A stretch of 64,000 nucleotides of DNA from Acidobacteriota bacterium (GTDB taxonomy: Bacteria > Acidobacteriota > Blastocatellia > Pyrinomonadales > Pyrinomonadaceae), in assembly GCA_019639155.1 (NCBI GenBank), contig JAHBSJ010000002.1:282315-346314 (forward strand), in the 5' to 3' direction. Of this stretch, positions 17,526 through 26,179 are shown in pieces. How positions within the stretch are numbered: position 1 is the stretch's first letter; each line of letters begins with the position of its first letter. A program made the position numbers and the translations under genes. Below the pieces are notes generated by a model. The model searched no databases. It was not told the origin of the DNA and saw only the letters and a list, made by a program, of their open reading frames with translations.

Positions 17526-19265
17526 ATGTCGGCAGACAACGACCCATCATTGCAGACCACACCCGATCCCAAGATGCCTGCATCTGACGGAGCAAAGGTC
17601 GCGCGCTTCGCCGGGATCGCGTCGATAGCCATCCTGTTCTCACGTTTTTTCGGCCTGATCCGCGAGATAATATTCGCAAAGTATTTCGGTGCGGGGTTTC
17701 TTTATGACGCGTTCATTGTTGGTTTTCGCGTACCGAATCTTCTTCGCGACCTTTTTGCCGAAGGTGCTTTATCAAACGCGTTCGTTAAGATCTTCACGGA
17801 CTACATAACGAACCGAAGCGAAGCCGAGGCGTGGCGTTTGGCGAGCCTTGTATTTAATGTTCTCGCGGTCGTGATGAGCATAATCACAATCGCGGGCATA
17901 TTCCTTTCACCGCTTTTCGTAAAGATCATCACCTACAACTACCTCGGCGATCCGAACCATTATTACCCCGCCGAAAAGGCTGCATTAGCGACCGTGCTGA
18001 TGCAGATAATGTTCCCCTTCATCCTGCTCGTGGCGATGGCCGCACTCGCGATGGGCGTGCTGAATACAAAGGGGCGTTTCGGGATACCGGCGTCGGCTTC
18101 GACGGCGTTCAATATCACGTCGATCGTTGTCGGGCTCGGCCTGGCGTATTGGTTAAGCGGCGGCGGCTGGGAACGCTCGATCGACAAGCTCTCTATTCCG
18201 GCAGAGACCGCGCAATGGGCGATCATCGGAATGGCGATCGGCACGCTGGTCGGCGGAGCCGCGCAGCTCCTGATACAAATTCCTTCGCTTTACAAGGTTG
18301 GCTTCCGTTTTCGGCCGAATTTCAATTTACGTGACGAAGGGCTGCACCGTGTCATGCGATTGATGGCGCCCGCGATCATCGGAACAGGTGCGATCCAAAT
18401 AAAGGTGCTTGTTGACACCATCGTCGCTTCGGGTATCGACGGCGGTGCGTCGTGGCTCAGCTATGCATTTCGGCTAATGATGTTCCCGATAGGCGTGATC
18501 GGCGTGTCGGTCGGGACCGCCGCAATTCCGACGCTGTCCCGGCTGGCATCTGAGGGCAATACTATACGATTTCGCAACACGCTTTCCGATGCTGTAAAGC
18601 TCGTTATCCTCGTCGCCGTTCCGTCGGCGTGCGGGCTGATAGTGCTTAGCGAGCCGATCATCAGCCTTCTTTTTCAACGCGGCGAGTTCACGCCGTTCGA
18701 TACCGATATGACGGCATGGGCTCTCACGGGTTACGCCATTGGTTTGGCGGGCTATGCGTCGATCAAGGTGCTTTCACCCGGCTTCTTTGCTCTTGAGGAC
18801 GGCAAAACACCGATGCTCGTCAGTTTGGCGTCGATCGTGATCCACGTCCCTGCGAGTTTCCTGCTGATGCAGCTTCTTTCCACGGTCGGCGTGACGCCTG
18901 AACGCCCGAACGGATACGGACACGTCGGCGTTGCACTCGCCACGACATTGGTTTCGATCGCGAACTTCCTTGCCCTTTTGTTTCTCATGCGCCGCCGCAT
19001 CAAACGCATCAACGGCGGCGAAATAATGGCGTCTCTGGCAAAAACGGCGGCCGCATCGGCGGTCATGGCAGCTTCGGCATTCGGGGTTTATTACGCAATA
19101 AAGGACATCTTTCCCGCGAAAGCTCTCCTCGTGCAAATGTTTGACGCATTCGTGCCGATCGCGGCCGCGGTCGTCGTGTTTGTCATCGCTGCAAAGCTGC
19201 TCCGCATCAGTGAGATGGAAAAGATATTCGGAGTATTTCAAAAGAAATTCGGATTCGGTAAATAG
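17526..19265 (+). CDS. murJ: Lipid II flippase MurJ (MviN family)
   Basis: The 579-aa polytopic membrane protein of the MOP exporter superfamily flips the peptidoglycan precursor lipid II. It shows the family opening GIASIAILFSRFFGLIREIIFA (two arginines in the central cavity), LLRDLFAEGALSNAFV, about 14 hydrophobic helices and the LSRLASEG / LLFQRGEFTPFD segment. Length is in the upper range of the family because of a polar N-terminal tail and long loops. It follows the DD-peptidase by 50 bp and precedes the hexapeptide protein by 2 bp. Confidence 0.95.
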   Translation: MSADNDPSLQTTPDPKMPASDGAKVARFAGIASIAILFSRFFGLIREIIFAKYFGAGFLYDAFIVGFRVPNLLRDLFAEGALSNAFVKIFTDYITNRSEAEAWRLASLVFNVLAVVMSIITIAGIFLSPLFVKIITYNYLGDPNHYYPAEKAALATVLMQIMFPFILLVAMAALAMGVLNTKGRFGIPASASTAFNITSIVVGLGLAYWLSGGGWERSIDKLSIPAETAQWAIIGMAIGTLVGGAAQLLIQIPSLYKVGFRFRPNFNLRDEGLHRVMRLMAPAIIGTGAIQIKVLVDTIVASGIDGGASWLSYAFRLMMFPIGVIGVSVGTAAIPTLSRLASEGNTIRFRNTLSDAVKLVILVAVPSACGLIVLSEPIISLLFQRGEFTPFDTDMTAWALTGYAIGLAGYASIKVLSPGFFALEDGKTPMLVSLASIVIHVPASFLLMQLLSTVGVTPERPNGYGHVGVALATTLVSIANFLALLFLMRRRIKRINGGEIMASLAKTAAASAVMAASAFGVYYAIKDIFPAKALLVQMFDAFVPIAAAVVVFVIAAKLLRISEMEKIFGVFQKKFGFGK

Positions 19266-19267
19266 TT

Positions 19268-19771
19268 ATGATCAAAGACTTTAGCGGGACAAAACCGAAG
19301 ATACACCCGACCGCGTTCATCACTGACGACGCGATCGTCATTGGCGATGTCGAGGTCGGCGAGGATGCGAGTATTTGGTTCGGGTCGATCGTCCGCGGCG
19401 ATGTAAATTACATTCGGATCGGCGCCCGAACGAACATACAGGACGCTACCGTTATCCACGTAAGCTCAAAAACACATCCGACCATCCTTGAAGACGAGAT
19501 AACCGTCGGCCACCGTGTGACCTTGCACGGCTGCCACGTCGAGAGCGGCTGCCTGATCGGTATAAGTGCGATATTGATGGACGGCGTCCGCGTAGGACGT
19601 CAATCGCTGGTAGGTGCGGGAACACTGTTAACGCCGGGAACACAGATTCCGCCGCGTTCGCTCGTTATCGGCTCGCCCGGCCGCGTAAAGCGCGAACTGA
19701 CGGACGACGAGATCGCTTTCCTCGACCGCTCCTGGCGAAATTACACTGAATTAAAGAAACATTATATTTAA
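19268..19771 (+). CDS. Gamma-carbonic-anhydrase-like hexapeptide-repeat protein
   Basis: The 167-aa left-handed beta-helix protein belongs to the YrdA/PaaY/gamma-CA group. Hexapeptide turns run from AIVIGDVEVGEDASIWFGS to SLVGAGTLLTPG, and candidate zinc-ligand histidines occur in VIHVSS, VGHRV and LHGCHV. The C-terminal helix begins ELTDDEIAFLDRSW. It presumably forms a trimer with metal sites at the subunit interfaces. Whether it hydrates CO2 or has another role cannot be read from sequence. The start is 2 bp after murJ, so co-transcription is likely. Confidence 0.88.
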   Translation: MIKDFSGTKPKIHPTAFITDDAIVIGDVEVGEDASIWFGSIVRGDVNYIRIGARTNIQDATVIHVSSKTHPTILEDEITVGHRVTLHGCHVESGCLIGISAILMDGVRVGRQSLVGAGTLLTPGTQIPPRSLVIGSPGRVKRELTDDEIAFLDRSWRNYTELKKHYI

Positions 19772-19774
19772 ACG

Positions 19775-19844
19775 GCTGAGACGCCGAGACACAGAGAACT
19801 TCCGATTGCTTGATTTAATTCTCCGCGTCTCAGCGTCTCTGCGG
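19775..19844. repeat. Inverted pair of period-8 repeats between the hexapeptide gene and hisS
   Basis: The left arm (19775-19798) is built from GAGACGCC-like octamers and the right arm (19819-19844) from their complement (TCCGCGTC, TCAGCGTC, TCTGCGG), with 20 bp of AT-rich DNA between. The arms can pair over about 20 positions with mismatches. It fills most of the 87-bp gap, so it may act as a terminator-like hairpin. It belongs to the short-period repeat set described in the findings. Confidence 0.6.
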
Positions 19845-19858
19845 TAGAATTACTATCT

Positions 19859-21202
19859 ATGGCAAGCACCAATCCGGCACGCGGCATGCGCGACTTTCTC
19901 CCCGCAGATGTCCGAAAACGCGAATACGTGATCGGCATTATCAAAGAGGTTTACGAAAGGTACGGCTTTGAACCGCTCGAAACGCCCGCCGTCGAAAACC
20001 TCGAAACGCTAATGGGCAAGTACGGCGAAGAGGGTGGGCAGCTGATATTTAAGATCCTGAAGCGTGGAGACAAGCTGCTGGAGGCTCTGTCAGGAGTGGA
20101 CAGCCTTGGAACCCTAGAAGCTGACTTGGACTCCGACGGATTATCTACAACTCGCAAAACTTCCGAGTCGATTTTTTCCGATCTTGCACTGCGCTACGAC
20201 CTAACGGTCCCGCTTGCCCGCGTCGTAGCTAATCACCGCAACGAACTGCCGAAATTTTTCAAACGTTACCAGATCCAACCCGTCTGGCGCGCCGACCGTC
20301 CGGCCCGCGGACGCTTTCGCGAGTTCTATCAATGCGACGTCGATGCCATCGGCTCAACCTCAACGGTCGTCGAGGCAGAGATCATCTCTGCCGCCTGCGA
20401 CATCTTAGATCGGCTTGGTTTCAATGACTATGAGGTCCGCCTTAACCATCGGCAGTTTTTATCGAAGTTGGTGGCGGACGCAGGTATCGAGAACGAAACG
20501 GAAGCTCTCGTAGCTTTGGACAAGCTGGATAAGATCGGTCAGGACGGCGTAAAGAATGAACTTGTTTCCAGGGGCATAAGTGAAGATTCGGCTGATAAAT
20601 TTCTTGCATCGGTTTCAGGCGGAGGAACAAACGCGGGACTCGATGCAATACTGCGTTTTTGCAACGGCAAGCCCGTTCGCGTCGATGCATCATTGGCCCG
20701 CGGCCTTTCGTATTACACAGGGGCGATAATGGAGATCGTCCTCACCGAGGGCGATTTCAAAGGCAGTATCGGCGGCGGCGGGCGTTATGATGGGCTGATC
20801 GGAATGTTCGGTAAAGAGCAGATCCCTGCATGCGGTTTTTCACTCGGGCTCGAACGCATTCTCGTCGTTATGGAAGAACGCGGGATGTTCCCGCCGGAGA
20901 TAGCCGAATCAACGCCGGCAGATGTGTTGGTGACGATCTGGAACGACGAAACGATAGCAGATTCGCTAAAACTCGCCCGCGAACTTCGTTCACACGGCCT
21001 TCGCGTCACTGTCTATCCGCAGGCCGACAAAGAGGACAAGCAGTGGAAATACGCTAATTCGATAAAAGTGCCTTGGATCTGCACGGTGAACGAGACCGAC
21101 TTGGGCGAGGGTATGGTGTCATTTCAGGACCTCCGCTCGCGGCAGCGGTACCGCGAGCCTTTTGAACAGGTCGCCGCAAAGATAAAAGAAGAAAATGCCT
21201 GA
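19859..21202 (+). CDS. hisS: Histidyl-tRNA synthetase
   Basis: The 447-aa class II aminoacyl-tRNA synthetase charges tRNA-His. Motif 2 is in FKRYQIQPVWRADRPARGRF, followed by REFYQCDVD. The histidine-specific loop is LARGLSYYTGAIMEIV, and motif 3 is CGFSLGLERILV. An anticodon-binding domain (about residues 345-440) begins ADVLVTIWND. The stretch between motif 1 and motif 2 carries an insertion (about residues 78-105) relative to E. coli HisS, in the style of synthetases with LRYDLTVPLARVV. The last 8 bp overlap the DinB-like gene. Confidence 0.95.
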   Translation: MASTNPARGMRDFLPADVRKREYVIGIIKEVYERYGFEPLETPAVENLETLMGKYGEEGGQLIFKILKRGDKLLEALSGVDSLGTLEADLDSDGLSTTRKTSESIFSDLALRYDLTVPLARVVANHRNELPKFFKRYQIQPVWRADRPARGRFREFYQCDVDAIGSTSTVVEAEIISAACDILDRLGFNDYEVRLNHRQFLSKLVADAGIENETEALVALDKLDKIGQDGVKNELVSRGISEDSADKFLASVSGGGTNAGLDAILRFCNGKPVRVDASLARGLSYYTGAIMEIVLTEGDFKGSIGGGGRYDGLIGMFGKEQIPACGFSLGLERILVVMEERGMFPPEIAESTPADVLVTIWNDETIADSLKLARELRSHGLRVTVYPQADKEDKQWKYANSIKVPWICTVNETDLGEGMVSFQDLRSRQRYREPFEQVAAKIKEENA

Positions 21203-21791
21203 CAACGTCGCCGAGAATTATTTAGCCGATGCCATAAGCTCTTTCCGCAGCTACAAACGCCTCGCCGAGCGGGCATTGGAACAGGTTTCAGATGAGGAGT
21301 TTTTCGCCCGGATCGACGACGAATCGAATTCCCTCGCGGTCATCGTGAAGCACATCGCGGGAAATCTCCGTTCGCGTTGGACCGACTTTTTAACGACGGA
21401 CGGCGAAAAGCCGGACCGATATCGTGATACGGAATTCGAGCTGATCGGCGACACGCGGGAATCACTCATGCAATATTGGGAAGCAGGTTGGCAGACGCTT
21501 TTTGACACGCTCGAAGCACTCTCGGCAGATGACGTTAGCAAAACGGTCACCATTCGCGGCGAACCGCACACTGTCGTTGAGGCTATCAACCGCCAGCTAA
21601 CACACTACGCCTATCACGTCGGCCAGATCGTGTTTCTTGCAAAACATCTGAGGGCGAAAGAATGGAAGACTCTAAGCGTACCGCGAAACCGCTCCGCACA
21701 GTTCAACGAATTCCTTGCAAAGAGGCGATCCGAAGGGACTTCGCGGTTGGGGCATTTGGAAGCCACGATGGAATTCGGCAGCGAGAACTAA
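21195..21791 (+). CDS. DinB/DUF1572-family four-helix-bundle protein
   Basis: The 198-aa protein has the layout of DUF1572 in the DinB/YfiT superfamily: four long helices and three conserved metal-binding-type histidines in VIVKHIAGN, NRQLTHYAYHVGQIVFLAK. Members are thiol-S-transferase-like or of unknown function, and no substrate is apparent. The ATG overlaps the hisS stop by 8 bp (ATGCCTGA), implying translational coupling, although a functional link with hisS is not obvious. Confidence 0.8.
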   Translation: MPDNVAENYLADAISSFRSYKRLAERALEQVSDEEFFARIDDESNSLAVIVKHIAGNLRSRWTDFLTTDGEKPDRYRDTEFELIGDTRESLMQYWEAGWQTLFDTLEALSADDVSKTVTIRGEPHTVVEAINRQLTHYAYHVGQIVFLAKHLRAKEWKTLSVPRNRSAQFNEFLAKRRSEGTSRLGHLEATMEFGSEN

Positions 21792-21859
21792 CCACTTCAA
21801 ACTTGTCATTATCCACTGAATAAAATTTTCCCTGCGTAAATGCTATTCTACTCATTCGT

Positions 21860-23044
21860 ATGCGCGTAATTTCCATTCTAGGCTCGACCGGCTCAATAGG
21901 GCGAAGCACGCTGGCTGTTGTCGAGCATCTGGGCGACATTCGCGTCGCCGCAATGGCGGCCGGGCGAAATATGGAGCTGTTCGCAGAGCAGGTCGCGCGT
22001 TTTCGGCCCGATCTTGCTGCTTGCGAAGATGAGGAATGTGCGGATTTTTTGGAGCGTGAGCTTAAGACTCGGGGTGCGGATGTTCCCGGTATCAAGGTCG
22101 GGACGGACGGACTCGTCGCCGTCGCTACGCATGCTGGTGCCGAGACGGTCGTCTCGGCGACGGTCGGTGCGGTCGGATTCATCCCGACGCTGCGTGCGAT
22201 CGAGGCCGGCAAGAAAATTGCTCTCGCAAATAAGGAGACGCTTGTGATGGCCGGCGAAGTAATGACCGCCGCCGCCGCAAAGAGCGGTGCAGAGATATTG
22301 CCCGTTGACAGCGAACACAACGCCATCCACCAATGCCTCCGCGGCGAGAAGATGTCTGAGGTCAAACGCCTGATCCTGACAGCGTCGGGCGGGCCTTTCC
22401 GCACAAGGTCAAAGGCCGAGATCGCGCTCGCCACACGCGAAGAAGCCCTAAATCATCCCAATTGGGACATGGGCGAAAAGATCACAATTGATTCCGCGAC
22501 GCTGATGAACAAGGGCCTGGAAGTCATCGAGGCTCATTGGCTCTTCGGGCTGCCTGCCGAACAGATCTCTGTGATAGTGCATCCGCAATCTGTCATTCAC
22601 TCAATGGTCGAAATGGTCGACGGCTCGATCATTGCTCAACTCGGTGTAACGGATATGAAGCACCCGATCCAGTACGCGCTTACATATCCTGATCGGCTTT
22701 TGGGCTGCTTGCCGCCGCTCGATCTCGCAGGACTGTCGCAGTTGACCTTTGAGGAGCCGGACATCGACAGATTCCCGTGCCTCGGCCTCGCTTTTGACGC
22801 GTTGAAACGAGGCGGAACTACGCCCGCGGTTTTGAACGCCGCAAATGAGGTTGCCGTACGCAGTTTCCTCGACGGACGCATCGGTTTTACCGATATTGCC
22901 GAAATAAACGGTTCGGTCATGTCCGCACACACAACGCAGCCGGCAAGTGACTTCGGGGCCGTGTTGAATGCCGATACTTGGGCCAGGAACCATGCGGAAA
23001 ATATGATCGCCGCCCGCAGTACGGCTGCCACCGCACCGGTTTAG
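21860..23044 (+). CDS. dxr: 1-deoxy-D-xylulose-5-phosphate reductoisomerase
   Basis: The 394-aa NADPH enzyme makes 2-C-methyl-D-erythritol 4-phosphate, the committed step of the non-mevalonate isoprenoid pathway. The nucleotide site is LGSTGSIGRSTL at the N-terminus. ANKETLVMAG, the metal/substrate site PVDSEHNAIHQCL, LTASGGPFR and the flexible-loop/helix region HPNWDMGEKITIDSATLMNKG are all intact. Together with ispG downstream it encodes two of the seven pathway steps. The rseP gene between them is a common dxr neighbour in bacteria. Confidence 0.96.
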   Translation: MRVISILGSTGSIGRSTLAVVEHLGDIRVAAMAAGRNMELFAEQVARFRPDLAACEDEECADFLERELKTRGADVPGIKVGTDGLVAVATHAGAETVVSATVGAVGFIPTLRAIEAGKKIALANKETLVMAGEVMTAAAAKSGAEILPVDSEHNAIHQCLRGEKMSEVKRLILTASGGPFRTRSKAEIALATREEALNHPNWDMGEKITIDSATLMNKGLEVIEAHWLFGLPAEQISVIVHPQSVIHSMVEMVDGSIIAQLGVTDMKHPIQYALTYPDRLLGCLPPLDLAGLSQLTFEEPDIDRFPCLGLAFDALKRGGTTPAVLNAANEVAVRSFLDGRIGFTDIAEINGSVMSAHTTQPASDFGAVLNADTWARNHAENMIAARSTAATAPV

Positions 23045-23132
23045 GTTGACTCCGACAAAGCCCGAAACCTACACTTTATGTACAACACGGGCGCGTCGGC
23101 GGGCCGTCTAAATGAATTGACCTGATATATAA

Positions 23133-24497
23133 ATGCCAGATATTTTAATAGCGATACTTGCGATACTTTTTGTGCTCGGTGTGGCGATCAACATCCACGA
23201 ATTCGGGCATTTTGCGGTCGCACGCCTTTTCGGAATGCGTGTCGAAGCATATTCGTTTTTCGGCCTAGGGCCGCGACTTTTCGGGTTCAAGGTCGGCCAC
23301 ACGGATTATCGTGTTTCCGCGATCCCGCTCGGAGCGTACGTTAAACTCTACGGCGACGATGGCGCCGGGCCGCTCGAAGCAAAGGATTCGAATTCGGAAC
23401 CGGTTCCGGAATCAGAACTGTATGAGCTTCGCCCGCGTTGGCAGAAGTTTTTCGTTATGGTCGGCGGGCCGGCGATGAACATCCTGCTCGCGTTGGCGAT
23501 ACCGTTCACGCTGGGAATGATGTACGGCGTCCCGACGAACCCGGCTCCGATCGTCGGATACGTTAAGCCTGACGGTGCTGCGGCGAAAGCGGGCGTTGTC
23601 GCGGGCGACCGTATCGTGAAATTCGACGGAATGGAAAATCCGTCGTGGGACCGCGTTCAGGATGATGCTTTACTTGTTCCCGACAAAGAGGTGCCGATGA
23701 CCGTCGAACGCGGCGGCCAGCGCGTTGACCTGACCATAGTTCCGACGCGGGTAACGCAGAACGGCCAGTCTGGCGGCTTTCTCGACATGTCAGCCGATGC
23801 CGGCCAAGAGCCTGTCGTCGTCGGTTCGATAGACTCGTCGATGCCCGCAGCAGAATCCGGCCTGAAACCCGGCGACTGGATCACCAGCGTCAACGGCAAG
23901 GCCATCCGCAACAGCCAGGAGATGAAAACGCTTGTCGGTGAGGCGAAAGACCAGCCCATTGTACTTTCGGTAACACGGGGGAACGAACAGCTCGAACTCA
24001 CAACGCGTGCGGTCCAAAAAGACAACGACTGGCTCATCGGCATTCGCTTTGACCTTAGTTTGCTCGACAATCGAGAACCTGTCGGCGTTATCGGTGCTGC
24101 GGCTTATGCAGTAGATCAAAATATGCGCGTGCTTCGCCTGACGGGCAAAGCTCTCGGCCAGGTCGGCACGGGCGAACGCGCCGCCCGCGACACGGTCTCC
24201 GGCCCGATAGGCATCGCACAGGTCATCGTTAACACGGTATTTTCCGCGGGCTTCATGGGCCTGCTGTCGATCCTGATGCTGATTTCCCTGAGCCTCGGCA
24301 TCATGAACCTTCTACCTATACCGATGCTCGACGGCGGTCAGATAATGGTGCTCGGCATTGAGAAAGTGCTGTCGTGGTTCGGCAAAACGCTTTCGATCGT
24401 CGCGCGCGAACGCATACAGATGACGGGGCTTGCGATCGTTTTGCTGCTGATGGTAACGGTGATCTTCTTCGACGTTTCTCGGCTGTTAGGAAAATAG
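23133..24497 (+). CDS. rseP: Site-2 intramembrane zinc metalloprotease RseP
   Basis: The 454-aa membrane protease cleaves transmembrane segments of anti-sigma factors and residual signal peptides. The zinc site HEFGH is at residues 22-26 in TM1 and the second metal-ligand motif LDGGQ is at 399-403. Two PDZ domains occur between them, around residues 120-205 (KPDGAAAKAGVVAGDRIVKF) and 215-305 (MPAAESGLKPGDWITSVNG). No specific substrate is visible in the window. The gap of 88 bp after dxr may contain its own promoter. Confidence 0.95.
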   Translation: MPDILIAILAILFVLGVAINIHEFGHFAVARLFGMRVEAYSFFGLGPRLFGFKVGHTDYRVSAIPLGAYVKLYGDDGAGPLEAKDSNSEPVPESELYELRPRWQKFFVMVGGPAMNILLALAIPFTLGMMYGVPTNPAPIVGYVKPDGAAAKAGVVAGDRIVKFDGMENPSWDRVQDDALLVPDKEVPMTVERGGQRVDLTIVPTRVTQNGQSGGFLDMSADAGQEPVVVGSIDSSMPAAESGLKPGDWITSVNGKAIRNSQEMKTLVGEAKDQPIVLSVTRGNEQLELTTRAVQKDNDWLIGIRFDLSLLDNREPVGVIGAAAYAVDQNMRVLRLTGKALGQVGTGERAARDTVSGPIGIAQVIVNTVFSAGFMGLLSILMLISLSLGIMNLLPIPMLDGGQIMVLGIEKVLSWFGKTLSIVARERIQMTGLAIVLLLMVTVIFFDVSRLLGK

Positions 24498-24551
24498 AAG
24501 TCGCGTACCGCCGCTCGTGACGGGAAAGTGGTTGGCAACTAGAGTAGATCA

Positions 24552-25661
24552 ATGAAACGAGTCACAAAAGCCGTAAAGGTACGCGATATACAGATCGGCG
24601 GCGGTGCGCCTGTAGCAGTCCAGTCAATGACCAAAACGGACACGACGGACGTTGACGGCACGCTCAAACAAATAGAAGAGATGGTCGAGGCCGGCTGCGA
24701 GATCGTGCGTATTGCTGTGCCCGACGACGACGCTGCGGCTGCTCTTAAAGAGATAAGGAAGCGCACAGATGCTCCGCTGGTCGCGGACATACATTTCCAC
24801 TACAAGCTCGCGTTGAAAGCCCTCGATGCGGGCATCGACAAACTCCGCATCAATCCCGGAAACATCGGCCATATCGACCGCGTCCGCGAGGTCGTCCGCG
24901 CAGCCGAAGCTCAGAAAGTCCCTATCCGCATCGGCGTCAATGGCGGTTCTTTGGAAAAGGATCTGCTAAAGAAATACGGCTCCGCAACGCCTGAGGCCAT
25001 GGTCGAAAGCGGTATGCGTCACGTCAAGATCCTCGAAGATCTCGGCTTCGGCGATATCGTCATTTCGCTGAAAGCCTCAGATGTTAACCGCATGGTCGCC
25101 GCGTATCGCCTGATGGCAGATAAGGTCGATTATCCGCTGCATCTGGGAGTTACCGAGGCCGGAACGCCATTCGGCGGCACGATCAAGAGTGCGATCGGGC
25201 TCGGAATTCTGCTTCACGAAGGTATCGGCGACACGATCCGTGTTTCGCTCGCGGCCGAGCCGCACGAAGAAGTTCGCGTTGGATGGGAGATATTGAAATC
25301 GCTTGAACTTCGCAAACGCGGCGTCACAGTGGTTGCCTGTCCGACGTGCGGGCGGCTTGATATCGACAACTTTGTCGAGATCGTTACCGAGGTCGAACGC
25401 CGGCTCGCACACGTCGAAGAGCCGCTGCATCTTTCCATTATGGGCTGTGCTGTCAACGGCCCCGGCGAGGCTCACGACAGCCAGTTGGGCATTACTTTCG
25501 GCCGCAATGTCGGGATGATCTTCAAGGACGGCGTGCCTATGCGGCGCGTCGCGGGAGCGGACATCGTCGAGGAATTCGTCAAAGAGGTCGAGCTGCTGCG
25601 AAAAGAAGGCTCGTCCGCAAAACCGCTCACGGAAGACAAGCCGCTCGTCCAGATCACATAA
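24552..25661 (+). CDS. ispG: (E)-4-hydroxy-3-methylbut-2-enyl-diphosphate synthase
   Basis: The 369-aa iron-sulphur enzyme carries out the sixth step of the non-mevalonate pathway. The TIM-barrel part starts VKVRDIQIGGGAPVAVQSMTKTDT and includes RINPGNIG and RIGVNGGSL. The [4Fe-4S] ligands are Cys263 and Cys266 in ACPTCGRLD, Cys299 in MGCAVNGPGEA, plus a downstream Glu. This is the short bacterial form without the plant/Chlamydia insert. It ends the dxr-rseP-ispG cluster and converges on the DUF2752 gene. Confidence 0.96.
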   Translation: MKRVTKAVKVRDIQIGGGAPVAVQSMTKTDTTDVDGTLKQIEEMVEAGCEIVRIAVPDDDAAAALKEIRKRTDAPLVADIHFHYKLALKALDAGIDKLRINPGNIGHIDRVREVVRAAEAQKVPIRIGVNGGSLEKDLLKKYGSATPEAMVESGMRHVKILEDLGFGDIVISLKASDVNRMVAAYRLMADKVDYPLHLGVTEAGTPFGGTIKSAIGLGILLHEGIGDTIRVSLAAEPHEEVRVGWEILKSLELRKRGVTVVACPTCGRLDIDNFVEIVTEVERRLAHVEEPLHLSIMGCAVNGPGEAHDSQLGITFGRNVGMIFKDGVPMRRVAGADIVEEFVKEVELLRKEGSSAKPLTEDKPLVQIT

Positions 25662-25666
25662 GATCC

Positions 25667-25734
25667 GCCACAGAGACCACAGAGGTGACAGAGGAGAGAA
25701 ACGAATTCTCCATGATCTCGGTGCTCTCTGTGGC
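25667..25734. repeat. Inverted pair of period-9 repeats between convergent genes
   Basis: The left arm (25667-25700) is a chain of nonamers such as CCACAGAGA, CCACAGAGG and TGACAGAGG. The right arm (25706-25734) is the approximate complement (TCTCGGTGC, TCTCTGTGG). The element fills the whole 76-bp gap between the convergent ispG and DUF2752 genes, where a bidirectional hairpin terminator would be expected. Confidence 0.6.
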
Positions 25735-25737
25735 TAG

Positions 25738-26178
25738 TTAGGGATATAAGATCGTAAGCGGCCAAACGGGAATATTCCGCAGCACGCCGAATACAAGCAT
25801 TGTCGCCAGCAGGCCGCCGATGAGGTAGGGTGTGTCCAGCCGAAGTTTCAGTCCGCGTCCGCGTATCGCCAGCAGCGACATCGAAATAAAGGCCCAGGCG
25901 AAAACGAACGTCCAGATCGGTATCATCGCGTTGAAATCGACCGCAGTTATCACATCACCTCGGAAAAGTGCATGAAATCCGCGCGTCAGGCCGCAGCCCG
26001 GACACGCCAGGCCGGTCATTGTGTAAAGAGGGCATACGGGGAAAACGCCGGCGTCAGAAGGATCTAACAGCGCGACCGCGACGCATCCGCCGGCCATTGC
26101 GGCAACGCCGCCTGCCGCCAGTATTCTCTCTGTACGCGACGAGATCGGAGAGCTTCTTACCGCATTTTCTAGCTGCAT
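25738..26178 (-). CDS. DUF2752 membrane protein
   Basis: The 146-aa protein has three hydrophobic helices (about residues 19-37, 83-105, 120-137) and the DUF2752 signature: CPLYTMTGLACPGCGLTRGFHAL (Cys-rich, residues about 49-71). Function of the family is unknown; the cysteines may bind a metal or form disulphides. The start lies 1 bp after the holB stop, so it is the last gene of the miaA-hfq-tmk-holB operon. Confidence 0.85.
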   Translation of the reverse strand: MQLENAVRSSPISSRTERILAAGGVAAMAGGCVAVALLDPSDAGVFPVCPLYTMTGLACPGCGLTRGFHALFRGDVITAVDFNAMIPIWTFVFAWAFISMSLLAIRGRGLKLRLDTPYLIGGLLATMLVFGVLRNIPVWPLTILYP

Positions 26179-26179
26179 T

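Noticed and set aside
23045..23132. Riboswitch or structured RNA in the dxr-rseP gap
   Set aside because: Only 88 bp with a GC-rich stretch; no recognisable aptamer pattern or terminator was seen.
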